Source of the DNA: CAVVIG01 sp050249955
GTDB lineage: Bacteria > Acidobacteriota > Vicinamibacteria > Vicinamibacterales > CAVVIG01
Direction of reading: 5' to 3'
NCBI GenBank assembly: GCA_050249955.1
Contig: JBFWPN010000007.1
Coordinates: forward strand, 248,001-312,000
Length of the DNA: 64,000 bases
This document shows, in pieces, positions 23,316 to 32,049 of this stretch. How positions within the stretch are numbered: the stretch's first letter is position 1; each line of letters begins with the position of its first letter. The position numbers and the translations under genes are program-made. Below the pieces are notes generated by a model that saw only the letters and a program-made list of their open reading frames with translations, made no database searches and had not been told where the DNA came from.

Positions 23316-25105
23316 CAGGCACGCTCCTCGAACTGCGGCGAGAAGTCGCGCCGCGCCCCAGGGGCGCTGTATTCGTACGGGCCGCGGTACACCACCGGCT
23401 CCGCATCGAAGTTGTGCGGACCGGGCGGCGAGGGCGCTGCCCACTCGAGCGTGGTCGCCTCCCACGGGTTGCGGTCGACCGGCGTGCCCCAGCGGATGCT
23501 CGTGAAGAAGTTGATGATGAACGGTACCTGGAACAGGCCCAGCACCCAGGCGCCGATGCCAATCACGGCGTTCCAGTGCAGCAGGTCGGCGTTGTGCAGG
23601 TACTGCATGCCACCGTCGTACAGGCGCCGGTTCATGCCGCCCAGCCCCTGGATGAACATCGGCATGAAGATGAGGTTCATGCACACGAACGAGCCCCAGA
23701 AGTGGATGTGCCCGAGGAGATCGTTCATGCGACGCCCCGTCACCTTCGGGAACCAATAGTAGACGCCGGCGAAGAGCGCGAAGATGGTGCCCGGCGCCAC
23801 CACGTAGTGGAAGTGGCCGATCACGTAATAGGTATCGTGCAGGTGGATGTCCGAGGGGGCCAGGCCGAGCGGCAGCCCGGTCAACCCTCCGATGCCGAAC
23901 ATGGGCATGAACGCAAGCGCGAACAGCATCGGCACGGTGAAGCGGATCGAGGCCCCCCAGAGCGTCATCAGCAGCGAGGTCAGGATCACGATCGACGGGA
24001 TCGAGATGATCATCGTCGTCGTCTGGAAGAACGCGGCGAGGGTGGTCCCCATGCCGGTGATGTACATGTGGTGCGCCCACACGACCATCGACATGAAGCT
24101 GAGGAAGAAGACCGCGTACACCATGTTGCGGTAGCCCCAGAGCGGCCGCCGGGTGTTGTTGGCGACCACCTCGCCGACAATGCCCATGGCCGGCAGGATG
24201 AGGACGTACACCTCGGGGTGCGCGAGGAACCAGAACAGGTGCTGCCACAGCAGCGGATTCCCGCCCCCGGACGCGAGCGCGCCGTCGGCGGTGCCCGTGA
24301 GCGAGGTGAGGACGCGGTTGCTGACGACCAGGCCGCTCGGCAGAAAGAAGCTCGTGCCGGCCACGCGGTCCATCAGCTGCAGGATGCCCGCGGCCTCGAG
24401 GGGAGGGAACGCCAGCAGCAGGAGGAACGCGGCGGCGAGCTGTGCCCAGACCAGGAACGGCAGGCGCATCCAGGTCAGCCCGGGCGCGCGCAACTGGACG
24501 ATGGTCACGATGAAGTTGATCGAGCCGAACAGGGATGAGGTGATCAGGAACACCATCCCGATCAGCCACCAGGTCTGTCCACCCACCGCAATGACCGAGA
24601 GGGGCGGATACGACGTCCAGCCCGACTGCGCCGTGCCTCCGGGCACGAAGAAGCTGGCGAGCATGATGAGCCCGCCGAGCGCATATACCCAGTAGCTCAT
24701 CAGGTTGAGCTTGGGGAACGCCATGTCGGAGGCGCCAATCTGCAGCGGGATCAGGTAGTTGCCGAAGCCCCCCACCGCGAGCGGCACGACCCCCAGGAAG
24801 ATCATCACCGTGCCGTGCATCGCACCGAGCTGGTTGTAGAACTCGGGGAGCAGCACACCACCGGCCGCGCTGGCCTGCGACAGCATTCCGCCGATGAGCG
24901 GAACCGGTGTCATGGGGTACGCCAGCTGGTACCGCATGATCATCATGAGGCTGAAACCGAACAGCAGGAACAGCAGTCCCGTGACGGCGTACTGGATGCC
25001 GATGACCTTGTGGTCGAGCGAGAAGATGTAGGTCCGGACGAAGCCGAGCTCGCGCGCCGGGCTCGCCGGATGCGGCCCGGGTCCGATCGCCGCCACGTTA
25101 TCCAA
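23315..25105 (-). CDS. coxA: Cytochrome c oxidase subunit I, A-type
   Basis: 596 residues. It holds heme a, heme a3 and CuB and reduces O2 while pumping protons. Seen are FSLDHKVIGIQY near residue 28, the CuB His and crosslinking Tyr in AHPEVYVLILP near 290, VWAHHMYITGM near 340, and the heme histidines in YYVIGHFHYV near 425. The Glu in HPEVY marks the A1 D-channel type. The start is a TTG at 25105 with AAGGAG seven bases upstream. It leads the operon A-C-IV-68aa-90aa-B. Confidence 0.96.
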   Translation of the reverse strand: MDNVAAIGPGPHPASPARELGFVRTYIFSLDHKVIGIQYAVTGLLFLLFGFSLMMIMRYQLAYPMTPVPLIGGMLSQASAAGGVLLPEFYNQLGAMHGTVMIFLGVVPLAVGGFGNYLIPLQIGASDMAFPKLNLMSYWVYALGGLIMLASFFVPGGTAQSGWTSYPPLSVIAVGGQTWWLIGMVFLITSSLFGSINFIVTIVQLRAPGLTWMRLPFLVWAQLAAAFLLLLAFPPLEAAGILQLMDRVAGTSFFLPSGLVVSNRVLTSLTGTADGALASGGGNPLLWQHLFWFLAHPEVYVLILPAMGIVGEVVANNTRRPLWGYRNMVYAVFFLSFMSMVVWAHHMYITGMGTTLAAFFQTTTMIISIPSIVILTSLLMTLWGASIRFTVPMLFALAFMPMFGIGGLTGLPLGLAPSDIHLHDTYYVIGHFHYVVAPGTIFALFAGVYYWFPKVTGRRMNDLLGHIHFWGSFVCMNLIFMPMFIQGLGGMNRRLYDGGMQYLHNADLLHWNAVIGIGAWVLGLFQVPFIINFFTSIRWGTPVDRNPWEATTLEWAAPSPPGPHNFDAEPVVYRGPYEYSAPGARRDFSPQFEERA

Positions 25106-25195
25106 CGGGAGACTCCTTCCGCGCGGATCACGCGGGGGCTAGACGGCCGATTGTAGGCGCAAGCCGGAGCCCGCGCAACCGACGCAAGCCGCGTT

Positions 25196-25201
25196 TAAAA
25201 T
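25196..25201 (+). promoter_or_regulatory. -10 box for leaderless TPR-gene mRNA
   Basis: TAAAAT lies exactly six bases before the ATG at 25208. No Shine-Dalgarno is present. It shares the 102-bp divergent region with the coxA promoter. Confidence 0.4.
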
Positions 25202-25207
25202 CCACGG

Positions 25208-26410
25208 ATGCAGGGGATTTCGAGGGCGGCGCTGCTCCTGGCCATCGCGCTGATGGCGCTCGTCCCCGATGTGCGGGCCAATCCGGCCTCGGATGCGCTC
25301 CGCGCACGGGGTACCGAGGAGATCTACAACCTCGATGACGAGCGGGCCATGGACACCTGGCGCGAAGCCACGCGGGCCGACGCGCAGGATGCAGCGGCGT
25401 GGCGCGGCCTGGCCGGGGCCATCCTCGCGCACCTCGGCATGCTGCGCGGCACGATGACGGTCGACAGCTACCTGGGACGCGTGGGCGCGCGGGACGTGGC
25501 GCTGCCACCCCCGCCGAAGGAACTTGCGGCCGAGTTTCACGCGGCGGTCCGGAAGGCCATCGCGCTCAGCCGTCAGCGTGTCGCCCAGCACCCGAAGGAC
25601 CCGCAGGCACTCTACGAGCTCGGCGCCGCCGTCGGGCTCCAGGCGTCATACGTGGCCACCATCGAAGGGGGCGTCGTCTCCGGCTTCCGTGCGGCGCGCG
25701 AGGCGTTCACCGCACACGAACGGGTGCTGGAGCTGGACGGCTCGCGGGCAGATGCCGGCCTGATCGTCGGCACCTATCGGTACCTGGTGTCGGTCCTGTC
25801 GATGCCCATGCGGTGGGTGGCCTACGTGGCGGGCTTCGGCGGCGGTCGCGAGCGGGGCGTTCAGCTCGTCGAGGGGGCCGCACGCTATCGGGGCGACAAC
25901 CAGTCGGACGCACAGGTGGCGCTGCTGCTCCTCTACAACCGCGAGCGCCGCTACGCCGATGCGATCGCCCTGCTCGATCGGATGCGGACGCGCTATCCGC
26001 GCAACCGCCTGCTCTGGCTCGAGACCGGTTCGACCCTGCTGCGCGCCGATCGACCGGAGGAAGCCGAACGCTACCTCGACGAGGGGATCGCCATGACCGG
26101 CCGCGACACGCGACGCCGCATGCTCGGCGAGGACGCGCTCTGGTACTACCGCCGGGGATCTGCACGAGCGGCGCTCCGGCGGGCCGCGGCGGCCCGCGAC
26201 GATCTCCAGAGAGCCATCGCCTCGAACGGACGACGCTGGGTCGAGGGCCGCGCACACTTCGAGCTGGGACGGCTGGCCATGGCGGAGGGGGCGGCGGCAG
26301 CCGCACGCGAGCACTTCCAGGCAGCCGCGCGCCTCGGCGACAGCGACCACGACGGCGCGAGCGCAAACCGCGCGCGGGTCATGCTGAAGCAGGTCAGCGC
26401 CGCTCGCTGA
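25208..26410 (+). CDS. Secreted TPR-repeat protein
   Basis: 400 residues. An N-terminal signal peptide (RAALLLAIALMALVPDVRA) is followed by mostly helical tetratricopeptide-like repeats, clearest at about residues 140-185, 235-300 and 315-395. Residues 185-215, with PMRWVAYVAGFGGGRERG, form a distinct insert. Such proteins scaffold envelope complexes; no partner is evident. It is divergent from the cox operon and stands alone. Confidence 0.65.
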   Translation: MQGISRAALLLAIALMALVPDVRANPASDALRARGTEEIYNLDDERAMDTWREATRADAQDAAAWRGLAGAILAHLGMLRGTMTVDSYLGRVGARDVALPPPPKELAAEFHAAVRKAIALSRQRVAQHPKDPQALYELGAAVGLQASYVATIEGGVVSGFRAAREAFTAHERVLELDGSRADAGLIVGTYRYLVSVLSMPMRWVAYVAGFGGGRERGVQLVEGAARYRGDNQSDAQVALLLLYNRERRYADAIALLDRMRTRYPRNRLLWLETGSTLLRADRPEEAERYLDEGIAMTGRDTRRRMLGEDALWYYRRGSARAALRRAAAARDDLQRAIASNGRRWVEGRAHFELGRLAMAEGAAAAAREHFQAAARLGDSDHDGASANRARVMLKQVSAAR

Positions 26411-26521
26411 GCGTCCGCTGGCGGTGACGCCTGTCGCACTGCACGCGAATTCCGGAACGAAAATGCCGCGTGGTGGCGTGGCACATCACTTGATCTCCTC
26501 CCCGGCATGGGAGGCATGTCC

Positions 26522-27127
26522 ATGTTCACCACCCGTCTGGCACCCGCGCTCCTCGCCCTCGTGGTCGTTGCCGGTACGCCGGCCTGCGCGACCGGCGGCA
26601 TCTACCCGCAGCGTTATCCCGTGGGCGATCGCGACGACCGCGCCTACTACACCCGCGGGTTCGCACAGGGACGCGACGCAGGCATGGACGACGCCCGGCG
26701 TGGCCGCCCGTACGATCCCCGCCGCCACGGCGCCTATCGCGACAACAGGCGCGGCGACGACCGCGGCGACGTGCGGGCCTTCAGGCAGGGGTTCGAGGAC
26801 GGGTACGACGACGGGTTCCGCCGATTCGCACGGGGGTCGGGCTCGTACGATCCGCGACGCTCCTATCCGCCGCAGGGATCGTACGGCCCGGGTCGCGATG
26901 GTCGCTACGCGTCAGCCGCACACGACCACGGGTACCGCGATGGCCTGGAGGCAGGACAGCGCGCAGCACGGCGCGGGGATCGCTTCGATCCGATCCGAGA
27001 GAAACGGTATCGCGACGGCGATCACGACTACAACAGCCGATACGGCTCTCGCGACGAGTACAAGCGCGCGTATCGCAGCGCGTTCCAGCAGGGATACGAG
27101 GATGGCTTCAGGGGCTACCGGCGCTGA
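26522..27127 (+). CDS. Repeat-containing lipoprotein-like protein, Arg/Asp/Tyr-rich
   Basis: About 201 residues. The signal segment LALVVVAGTPACATGG holds a cysteine in a lipobox-like setting. The mature part has an internally repeated unit: YYTRGFAQGRDAGMDDARRG then RPYDPRRHGAYR, and later HDHGYRDGLEAGQRAARRG then DRFDPIREKRYR. Two shorter copies end in GFEDGYDDGFRR and GYEDGFRGYRR. ATGs occur at 26507, 26516 and 26522; GGGAGG at 26509-26514 favours the last. No function is known; similar repeats occur in small periplasmic proteins of this phylum. Confidence 0.65.
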   Translation: MFTTRLAPALLALVVVAGTPACATGGIYPQRYPVGDRDDRAYYTRGFAQGRDAGMDDARRGRPYDPRRHGAYRDNRRGDDRGDVRAFRQGFEDGYDDGFRRFARGSGSYDPRRSYPPQGSYGPGRDGRYASAAHDHGYRDGLEAGQRAARRGDRFDPIREKRYRDGDHDYNSRYGSRDEYKRAYRSAFQQGYEDGFRGYRR

Positions 27128-27154
27128 CGCCCGGCGCCACAGCTCAGCCCGAAC

Positions 27155-27182
27155 AAAAAAGCCCCGCGCAGGTGCGCGGGGC
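27155..27182 (-). terminator. Rho-independent terminator of tRNA-Glu
   Basis: On the minus strand the nine-pair stem GCCCCGCGC/GCGCGGGGC is followed directly by TTTTTT. It lies 28 bp beyond the tRNA 3' end. It also faces the convergent repeat-lipoprotein gene. Confidence 0.85.
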
Positions 27183-27210
27183 TGTTATCGAGAGGAGATC
27201 TATCAAGAAA

Positions 27211-27285
27211 TGGTACCGGTACGGGGATTCGAACCCCGGTCCCGTGGCTGAGAACCACGTGTCCTGACCCCTAGACGATACCGGC
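27211..27285 (-). tRNA. tRNA-Glu (anticodon CUC)
   Basis: The minus strand folds into a full cloverleaf. The acceptor GCCGGTA pairs with TACCGGT, giving a G1-U72 wobble. The D arm contains GTCTAGGGGTCAGGAC, the anticodon stem CGTGG/CCACG encloses TTCTCAG with CUC at positions 34-36 (plus 27250-27252), and the T arm is CGGGG TTCGAAT CCCCG. The CCA end is encoded (27211-27213). No variable-arm extension. It reads GAG codons, which are common in these genes, and supplies glutamyl-tRNA, the substrate of HemA in this window. Confidence 0.95.
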
Positions 27286-27323
27286 GCCTGCCGTTTAGGA
27301 ACTTCCAATACTAGCAAACCCCG

Positions 27324-27329
27324 TATCAT
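27324..27329 (+). promoter_or_regulatory. -10-like box ahead of the M23 peptidase gene
   Basis: TATCAT lies seven bases before the ATG at 27337, again without a Shine-Dalgarno. It supports the second ATG as the start of a leaderless message. Confidence 0.3.
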
Positions 27330-27336
27330 GGAGTCC

Positions 27337-28740
27337 ATGCTTCGGTGGCTCGGACTCGTACTTTTTCTTGCCGTCGTCCTGGTTGGGGGGGCCTACGTCG
27401 CCGCCGGCCAGACCACGCCGGCAACGCTCAGCATTGATCAGCCTACTGGACCGGTCGGCCAGGCAGGCACGCTGCAGGTGACCGCCCAGGTGCCCCGGGC
27501 TCTGTTCGCCCGGCTCGACGCCACCCTGGAACAGAACGGCAAGGTCTTCCCGCTCTTCTCCCTGGACGACCCCCTGAAGGCGACCATTACGGGTGCGGAC
27601 GCCCAGCGGCTGGACGTGGACCATCTCCTGATCACCCGGTCCATCGGGAAGGCGGCCATTCCGGAACTGCAGCAGGGGCCGGCGCGCATCACGGTCACCG
27701 CCGCTCGCACGTCGTTCCTCCGGATCCGCGACGTCTACACCACCGCCTCCAAGGACATCGAGGTCCGACTCGAACCGCCGCGGATTGCGGTGCTGTCCAC
27801 GAAGCACTACGTGAACCAGGGTGGCAGCGAGATGGTGATCTACCGCGCCACACCGCCTGACGTCGAGTCCGGCGTTCGCGTGGGCAACATCGAATACCGC
27901 GGCTACCCGGCGGGAGGCGCGGGCATAGCCGGTGCCGATCCATCACTGAAGGTGGCCTTCTTCGCGCTGCTCCACGATCAGCCGCTGCGCGAGCGGGTCG
28001 TGGCCTTCGCCCGCGACGCAGCCGGCAACGAGGTCACCGCTTCGTTCGTCGACGATGTGTTCCCGAAGCCGTTCCGCAAGAGCCGCATTCCCATCGATGA
28101 CCGCTTCCTGGGCCGCGTGGTACCCGAGATCCTCCAGCGGTCGCCGCAGGTAAAGGCGGACCCGTCGGACCTGCTGGCCGGGTTCCTCACGGTCAACGGC
28201 GAGCTGCGTCGCCTGAACGCCGACCAGATCGCCGCGCTGACCAGGCCCTCCCCGGCCGAACGGCTGTGGTCCGGCCCATTCGTCCAGCTGGGGAATTCCC
28301 AGGTGGAGGCGGCCTTTGCTGACGCCCGCACTTACGTTTACAACGGAAAGGAGGTCGACCAGCAGACCCACCTCGGGTTCGACCTCGCGGTGACCGCCGC
28401 GGTGCCGGTCCAGTCGGCCAATGCTGGCAAGGTCGTGAACGCGGACTGGCTCGGGATCTATGGCAACTGCGTCATCATCGATCATGGAATGGGGGTGGCC
28501 TCGCTCTACGGACATCTCTCGTCCATCGACGTGAAGGTGGGTGACACGGTGAGCAAGGGTCAGGTCCTGGGCCGCAGCGGCATGACGGGCCTGGCAGGAG
28601 GGGACCACCTGCACTTCACCATGCTGGTGGGTGGACATCCCGTGAACCCCGTGGAGTGGTGGGACGCGCACTGGATTGAGGACCGCATCGAACGCAAGCT
28701 CATGGAAGCCGGCGCGCCAGCGGCGGCAGGCACCCGCTAG
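27337..28740 (+). CDS. M23 family metallopeptidase (LytM-type)
   Basis: 467 residues (470 if an ATG at 27328 is used). A single N-terminal membrane anchor or signal (WLGLVLFLAVVLVGGAYVAA) precedes about 300 residues of beta-rich extracytoplasmic sequence. The C-terminal M23 domain has zinc ligands in THLGFDLAV near residue 350 and GDHLHFTM near 429. M23 enzymes cut peptidoglycan cross-bridges. Both metal motifs look intact. The long N-terminal part is typical of acidobacterial members and may bind the cell wall. It stands alone, next to the tRNA. Confidence 0.85.
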   Translation: MLRWLGLVLFLAVVLVGGAYVAAGQTTPATLSIDQPTGPVGQAGTLQVTAQVPRALFARLDATLEQNGKVFPLFSLDDPLKATITGADAQRLDVDHLLITRSIGKAAIPELQQGPARITVTAARTSFLRIRDVYTTASKDIEVRLEPPRIAVLSTKHYVNQGGSEMVIYRATPPDVESGVRVGNIEYRGYPAGGAGIAGADPSLKVAFFALLHDQPLRERVVAFARDAAGNEVTASFVDDVFPKPFRKSRIPIDDRFLGRVVPEILQRSPQVKADPSDLLAGFLTVNGELRRLNADQIAALTRPSPAERLWSGPFVQLGNSQVEAAFADARTYVYNGKEVDQQTHLGFDLAVTAAVPVQSANAGKVVNADWLGIYGNCVIIDHGMGVASLYGHLSSIDVKVGDTVSKGQVLGRSGMTGLAGGDHLHFTMLVGGHPVNPVEWWDAHWIEDRIERKLMEAGAPAAAGTR

Positions 28741-28773
28741 TCGGGGTAAAATCGACAGTCACAGGAGACACTG

Positions 28774-29577
28774 ATGCGTCTACGTGGAGTGTGGGCTTAC
28801 GGGCTGGGACTGGCCCTGACGGTGTCGGTTGCAGCGTGTGGGGGTGGCAACGGCTCGGCGCCTGCCGAGACGGCCGCACCGGCGGCGGCACCGGCAGCGA
28901 ACTCGCCGGTCGACCCGGCCACCGCAGCTGACGTGAAGGGCACCGTGACCGTCGAGGGCTCGCTGCCGGCAAACGAGCAGATCAAGATGAACGCGGACCC
29001 TGTCTGCGCCAGGCAGGTCGACGGCCCGCAGACCATGGAAACCTACGTCCTCGGCCCTGACGGCAAGACGCTGGGCAACGTGTTCGTGTACGTGAAGGAC
29101 GGGCTCGGCGATCTGGTCTTCGAGGCCCCGACCACGCCCGCGCAGATCGACCAGAAGGACTGTCGCTACCATCCGCACGTCTTCGGCATCCAGGTGGGCC
29201 AGCCGCTCGAGATCGTCAACAGCGATCCGACGCTGCACAACATCCACGCCGTGGCGAAGAACAACCGCGAGTTCAACAACGGCCAGCCCATCCAGGGCAT
29301 GAAGACGACGCACACGTTCACGTCGCCAGAGGTGATGGTGCCGTTCAAGTGCGACGTGCACGGCTGGATGAATGCGTACGTCGGCGTGATGACCCATCCC
29401 TTCTACGCCGTCACCGACGCGAGCGGCGCCTTCACCCTGAAAGGCCTGCCCGCTGGGACCTACACCATCGAGGCCTGGCACGAGAAGCTCGGTGCCCAGA
29501 CGCAGACGGTGACCGTCGCCGCGAAGGAAACCAAGGACGTGTCCTTCACGTTCAAGCCTGCCGCATCGACGAACTGA
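28774..29577 (+). CDS. Lipoprotein with type 1 copper (cupredoxin) and CarboxypepD-regulatory-like domains
   Basis: 267 residues. The lipobox SVAAC puts the lipidated cysteine at residue 22, followed by an Ala/Pro-rich linker. The cupredoxin domain has ligands His155 in TLHNIHAV, then Cys193, His196 and Met199 or a later Met in FKCDVHGWMNAYVGVM. The last 55 residues form a CarboxypepD-regulatory-like beta sandwich (GAFTLKGLPAGTYTIEAWH). It should be a periplasmic blue copper electron carrier. The cyoE gene and the cox operon nearby suggest a link to respiration, which is inference. Good Shine-Dalgarno (AGGAG, spacing 6). Confidence 0.82.
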   Translation: MRLRGVWAYGLGLALTVSVAACGGGNGSAPAETAAPAAAPAANSPVDPATAADVKGTVTVEGSLPANEQIKMNADPVCARQVDGPQTMETYVLGPDGKTLGNVFVYVKDGLGDLVFEAPTTPAQIDQKDCRYHPHVFGIQVGQPLEIVNSDPTLHNIHAVAKNNREFNNGQPIQGMKTTHTFTSPEVMVPFKCDVHGWMNAYVGVMTHPFYAVTDASGAFTLKGLPAGTYTIEAWHEKLGAQTQTVTVAAKETKDVSFTFKPAASTN

Positions 29578-29636
29578 CCGGATGGGGCGGCTCACGCCGC
29601 CAGGGGCCATGCGCAACACGCCAGCGAACACGACGC

Positions 29637-29659
29637 CCGGCCGCCACACAGGCGGCCGG
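29637..29659. terminator. Strong hairpin after the copper lipoprotein gene
   Basis: CCGGCCGCC-acaca-GGCGGCCGG gives nine G/C pairs, preceded by a smaller GGCGG/CCGCC stem at about 29586-29602. No T-run follows, so it may end the message by structure or simply protect its 3' end. Confidence 0.4.
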
Positions 29660-29718
29660 ACTGTCCCGCCGACACAGCGCCGCGGAGGGCCTGACCTGTA
29701 CCGAAGCGGGGCACGGTC

Positions 29719-30621
29719 GTGAAGAATGCCCGCGCTGAAGTCGCCCACGCGCTGCCAGATACGCAGCGCTCGTCCGCCATCGGCGATTACATCAGCCTCA
29801 CGAAGCCGCGCCTGAACTTGCTGGTCGTGCTGACCAGTGCGGCAGGCTATTACCTGGGCGTCACGTCCACGCCCGACCTGTGGCAGATGGCCTGGGCCGT
29901 CCTCGGAACCGCCCTCGTGGCCGGCGGGTCGGCTGTCCTCAATCAGGTGTACGAACGCGATACCGATGCGCGCATGCGCCGCACGCGGATGCGCCCACTC
30001 CCCGACCAGCGCGTGGCCCCCCCGGAAGCGGCCATCTACGGGTCGGTCCTCTCGGCGGCGGGGCTTGCCGTGCTCGCGCTGTCCACCAACTGGGTTGCGG
30101 CAGCGCTCGCGGCCGCCACGCTGGCCATCTACCTCGTCGTGTACACCCCGATGAAGCGCACGTCGAACCTGTCCACGCTCGTAGGTGCGGTTCCGGGCGC
30201 CCTGCCGGCAGTCATCGGGTGGTCAGCCGCGCGTGGAGACATCGCTATCGGTGGCTGGACCCTCTTCGCCATCGTCTTCCTCTGGCAGATTCCGCACTTC
30301 ATGGCGATTGCCTGGATGTACCGGGACGACTACCGGAGCGCCGGCTTCCCGATGCTGCCGGTCGTCGAGCCGGACGGCCTGCGCACGGGACAGCAGGCAC
30401 TGCTCTACTCGGCGGCGCTCCTGCCGGTGAGCATCGGCCCGACCGTGGTCGGGCTGGCCGGGTGGGCCTACTTCTGGCTGGCGCTCGTCCTTGGTGTGAT
30501 CCTGCTCATCCTGTCGGCCCGCTTCGCGCGCGAGCGTTCGGAACGGTCTGCCCGCACCCTGTTCTTCGCGTCGATCATCTACCTGCCGCTCATCTGGGCG
30601 GTGATGGTCCTCGACCACTGA
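29719..30621 (+). CDS. cyoE: Protoheme IX farnesyltransferase (heme O synthase)
   Basis: 300 residues, about nine membrane helices, UbiA superfamily. It farnesylates heme b to heme O, the precursor of heme A for the oxidase encoded at 21-25 kb. The first Asp-rich motif is NQVYERDTDARMRRTRMRPL near residue 75, and the second region YTPMKRTSNLS near residue 144. Start is a GTG at 29719. The heme A synthase gene ctaA is not in the window. Confidence 0.94.
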   Translation: MKNARAEVAHALPDTQRSSAIGDYISLTKPRLNLLVVLTSAAGYYLGVTSTPDLWQMAWAVLGTALVAGGSAVLNQVYERDTDARMRRTRMRPLPDQRVAPPEAAIYGSVLSAAGLAVLALSTNWVAAALAAATLAIYLVVYTPMKRTSNLSTLVGAVPGALPAVIGWSAARGDIAIGGWTLFAIVFLWQIPHFMAIAWMYRDDYRSAGFPMLPVVEPDGLRTGQQALLYSAALLPVSIGPTVVGLAGWAYFWLALVLGVILLILSARFARERSERSARTLFFASIIYLPLIWAVMVLDH

Positions 30622-30631
30622 GCCATATCCG

Positions 30632-31057
30632 ATGACCGTTGCCGATCTCCCCGCAGTCAATGCCACGCTGAACGCGATCTCGGGCATCCTGCTGCTGATC
30701 GGTTTCAGCCGGATCAAGGCCGGCCGTCGCGATGCGCACCGCACCTGGATGCTGGCCGCCTTCGCCTCGTCGTCACTGTTCCTGCTGTTCTACGTTGTCT
30801 ACCACCTGCAGGTCGGTTCAGTGCCGTTTACGCGGCAGGGCTTCGTGCGGCCGCTCTACTTCACCATCCTGATCACGCACGTGGTTCTCGCTGCGGTCGT
30901 GCTGCCGATGATCCTCCTGTCGCTCTCGCGCGGGCTGAAGGGTCGATTCCCGCAGCACCGCGCGATCGCCCGGTGGACGTTCCCGATCTGGCTGTATGTC
31001 TCGGTCACGGGCGTGCTGGTGTACGTGTTGCTCTACCAGCCGACGTGGCTGCTGTAG
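30632..31057 (+). CDS. DUF420 membrane protein, CtaM-like oxidase assembly factor
   Basis: 141 residues with four membrane helices. Conserved polar residues include His in DAHRTWMLAAF, in VVYHLQVG and in LITHVVLAA, plus HRAIARWTFPIW, the pattern of DUF420. The Bacillus/Staphylococcus member CtaM is needed for heme-copper oxidase maturation. The gene starts ten bases after cyoE, which supports that role. The identification is by motif and context. Confidence 0.8.
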   Translation: MTVADLPAVNATLNAISGILLLIGFSRIKAGRRDAHRTWMLAAFASSSLFLLFYVVYHLQVGSVPFTRQGFVRPLYFTILITHVVLAAVVLPMILLSLSRGLKGRFPQHRAIARWTFPIWLYVSVTGVLVYVLLYQPTWLL

Positions 31058-31104
31058 GCGGTATACTGACCGCAGCCTCGGGCCTTGGAAGGAGCCTTTA
31101 GCCG

Positions 31105-32049
31105 ATGCTCACAGGTCGTCTCGTCGCACGGGTCGTAGCTGGCGTCCTCGTTACGCTGTCGCTGACGGCGACAGCCGATGCCCAGAGTGGGCGCGTGAGC
31201 GGCATCGTCCGCGAGGAAGGCGGGCAGCCCCTGAAGGGCGCCACCATCACCGCCGACAACCCCGCCATCGGCCAGAGCTTCACCGCCACCACCGACGACA
31301 AGGGCCGGTTCAACATGATCGGCCTGCGCAGCGGGGAGTGGCGCTTCATCGCCCAGGCTCCCGGGTTCTCCCCTGAAGGCGGCATGCTGAGCGTGCGCAG
31401 CGGTGGCCAGAACGTTCCGCTGACCTTCGAGTTGAAGCACAGCGGCGTGGCGTTCTTCGGTGCCCTGGGTGGCATCATGGCGAAGGACCTGCAAGCCGAC
31501 CTCGCGGAGGCCGACGCGCTGTTCGAGCAGCAGAAGTGGGACGACGCAATTGCGGCGTATCGCACGGTGCTGAACAAGGCGCCGGTCATCACCAGCATCA
31601 ACCTGCAGATTGCGGCAGCCTACCGGAACAAGAAGGACTTCGATGCGGCTCTGGCGGCCTACGACGACCTGCTGAAGGCCGAGCCGGCCAATGTACGGGC
31701 GCGGATCGAAATCGCCATGACGTCCCTGCAGCGCGGTGACGTGCGCGCCGCGGACGACGCGCTGACGCGCGCAGCGGCCGAACCCACCGCATCGCGCGAG
31801 GTGTTCTTCAGCCTTGCCGAAGTGAAGCTGGCCGCCAACGATGTCGACGGGGCCACGACGTGGTTCGAGAAGGCGGCAAAGGCCGACCCGTTCTGGGCCA
31901 AACCCCTGCTGAAGCTGGGCGAGGCGGCGCTGAAGAAGGGCGACACGGCAGGTGCCTCACGACTGCTGGCTCGCGCCATCGAGGTGGAACCCTCCGCACC
32001 CGAGGCGACCGCGGCCAGGAACACCCTCGAATCCCTGAAGAAGCCTTAG
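31105..32049 (+). CDS. Secreted protein with CarboxypepD-regulatory-like and TPR domains
   Basis: 314 residues. Signal peptide ends near TADAQ. Residues 28-110 form a carboxypeptidase-regulatory-like beta sandwich (GRVSGIVREEGGQPLKGATI). Residues 130-310 are TPR repeats, including AIAAYRTVLNKAP, ALAAYDDLLKAEP and ASRLLARAIEVEP. Such pairs probably mediate protein contacts at the envelope. Good Shine-Dalgarno (AAGGAG) and a TATACT box near 31062. The next gene starts immediately after its stop. Confidence 0.7.
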   Translation: MLTGRLVARVVAGVLVTLSLTATADAQSGRVSGIVREEGGQPLKGATITADNPAIGQSFTATTDDKGRFNMIGLRSGEWRFIAQAPGFSPEGGMLSVRSGGQNVPLTFELKHSGVAFFGALGGIMAKDLQADLAEADALFEQQKWDDAIAAYRTVLNKAPVITSINLQIAAAYRNKKDFDAALAAYDDLLKAEPANVRARIEIAMTSLQRGDVRAADDALTRAAAEPTASREVFFSLAEVKLAANDVDGATTWFEKAAKADPFWAKPLLKLGEAALKKGDTAGASRLLARAIEVEPSAPEATAARNTLESLKKP

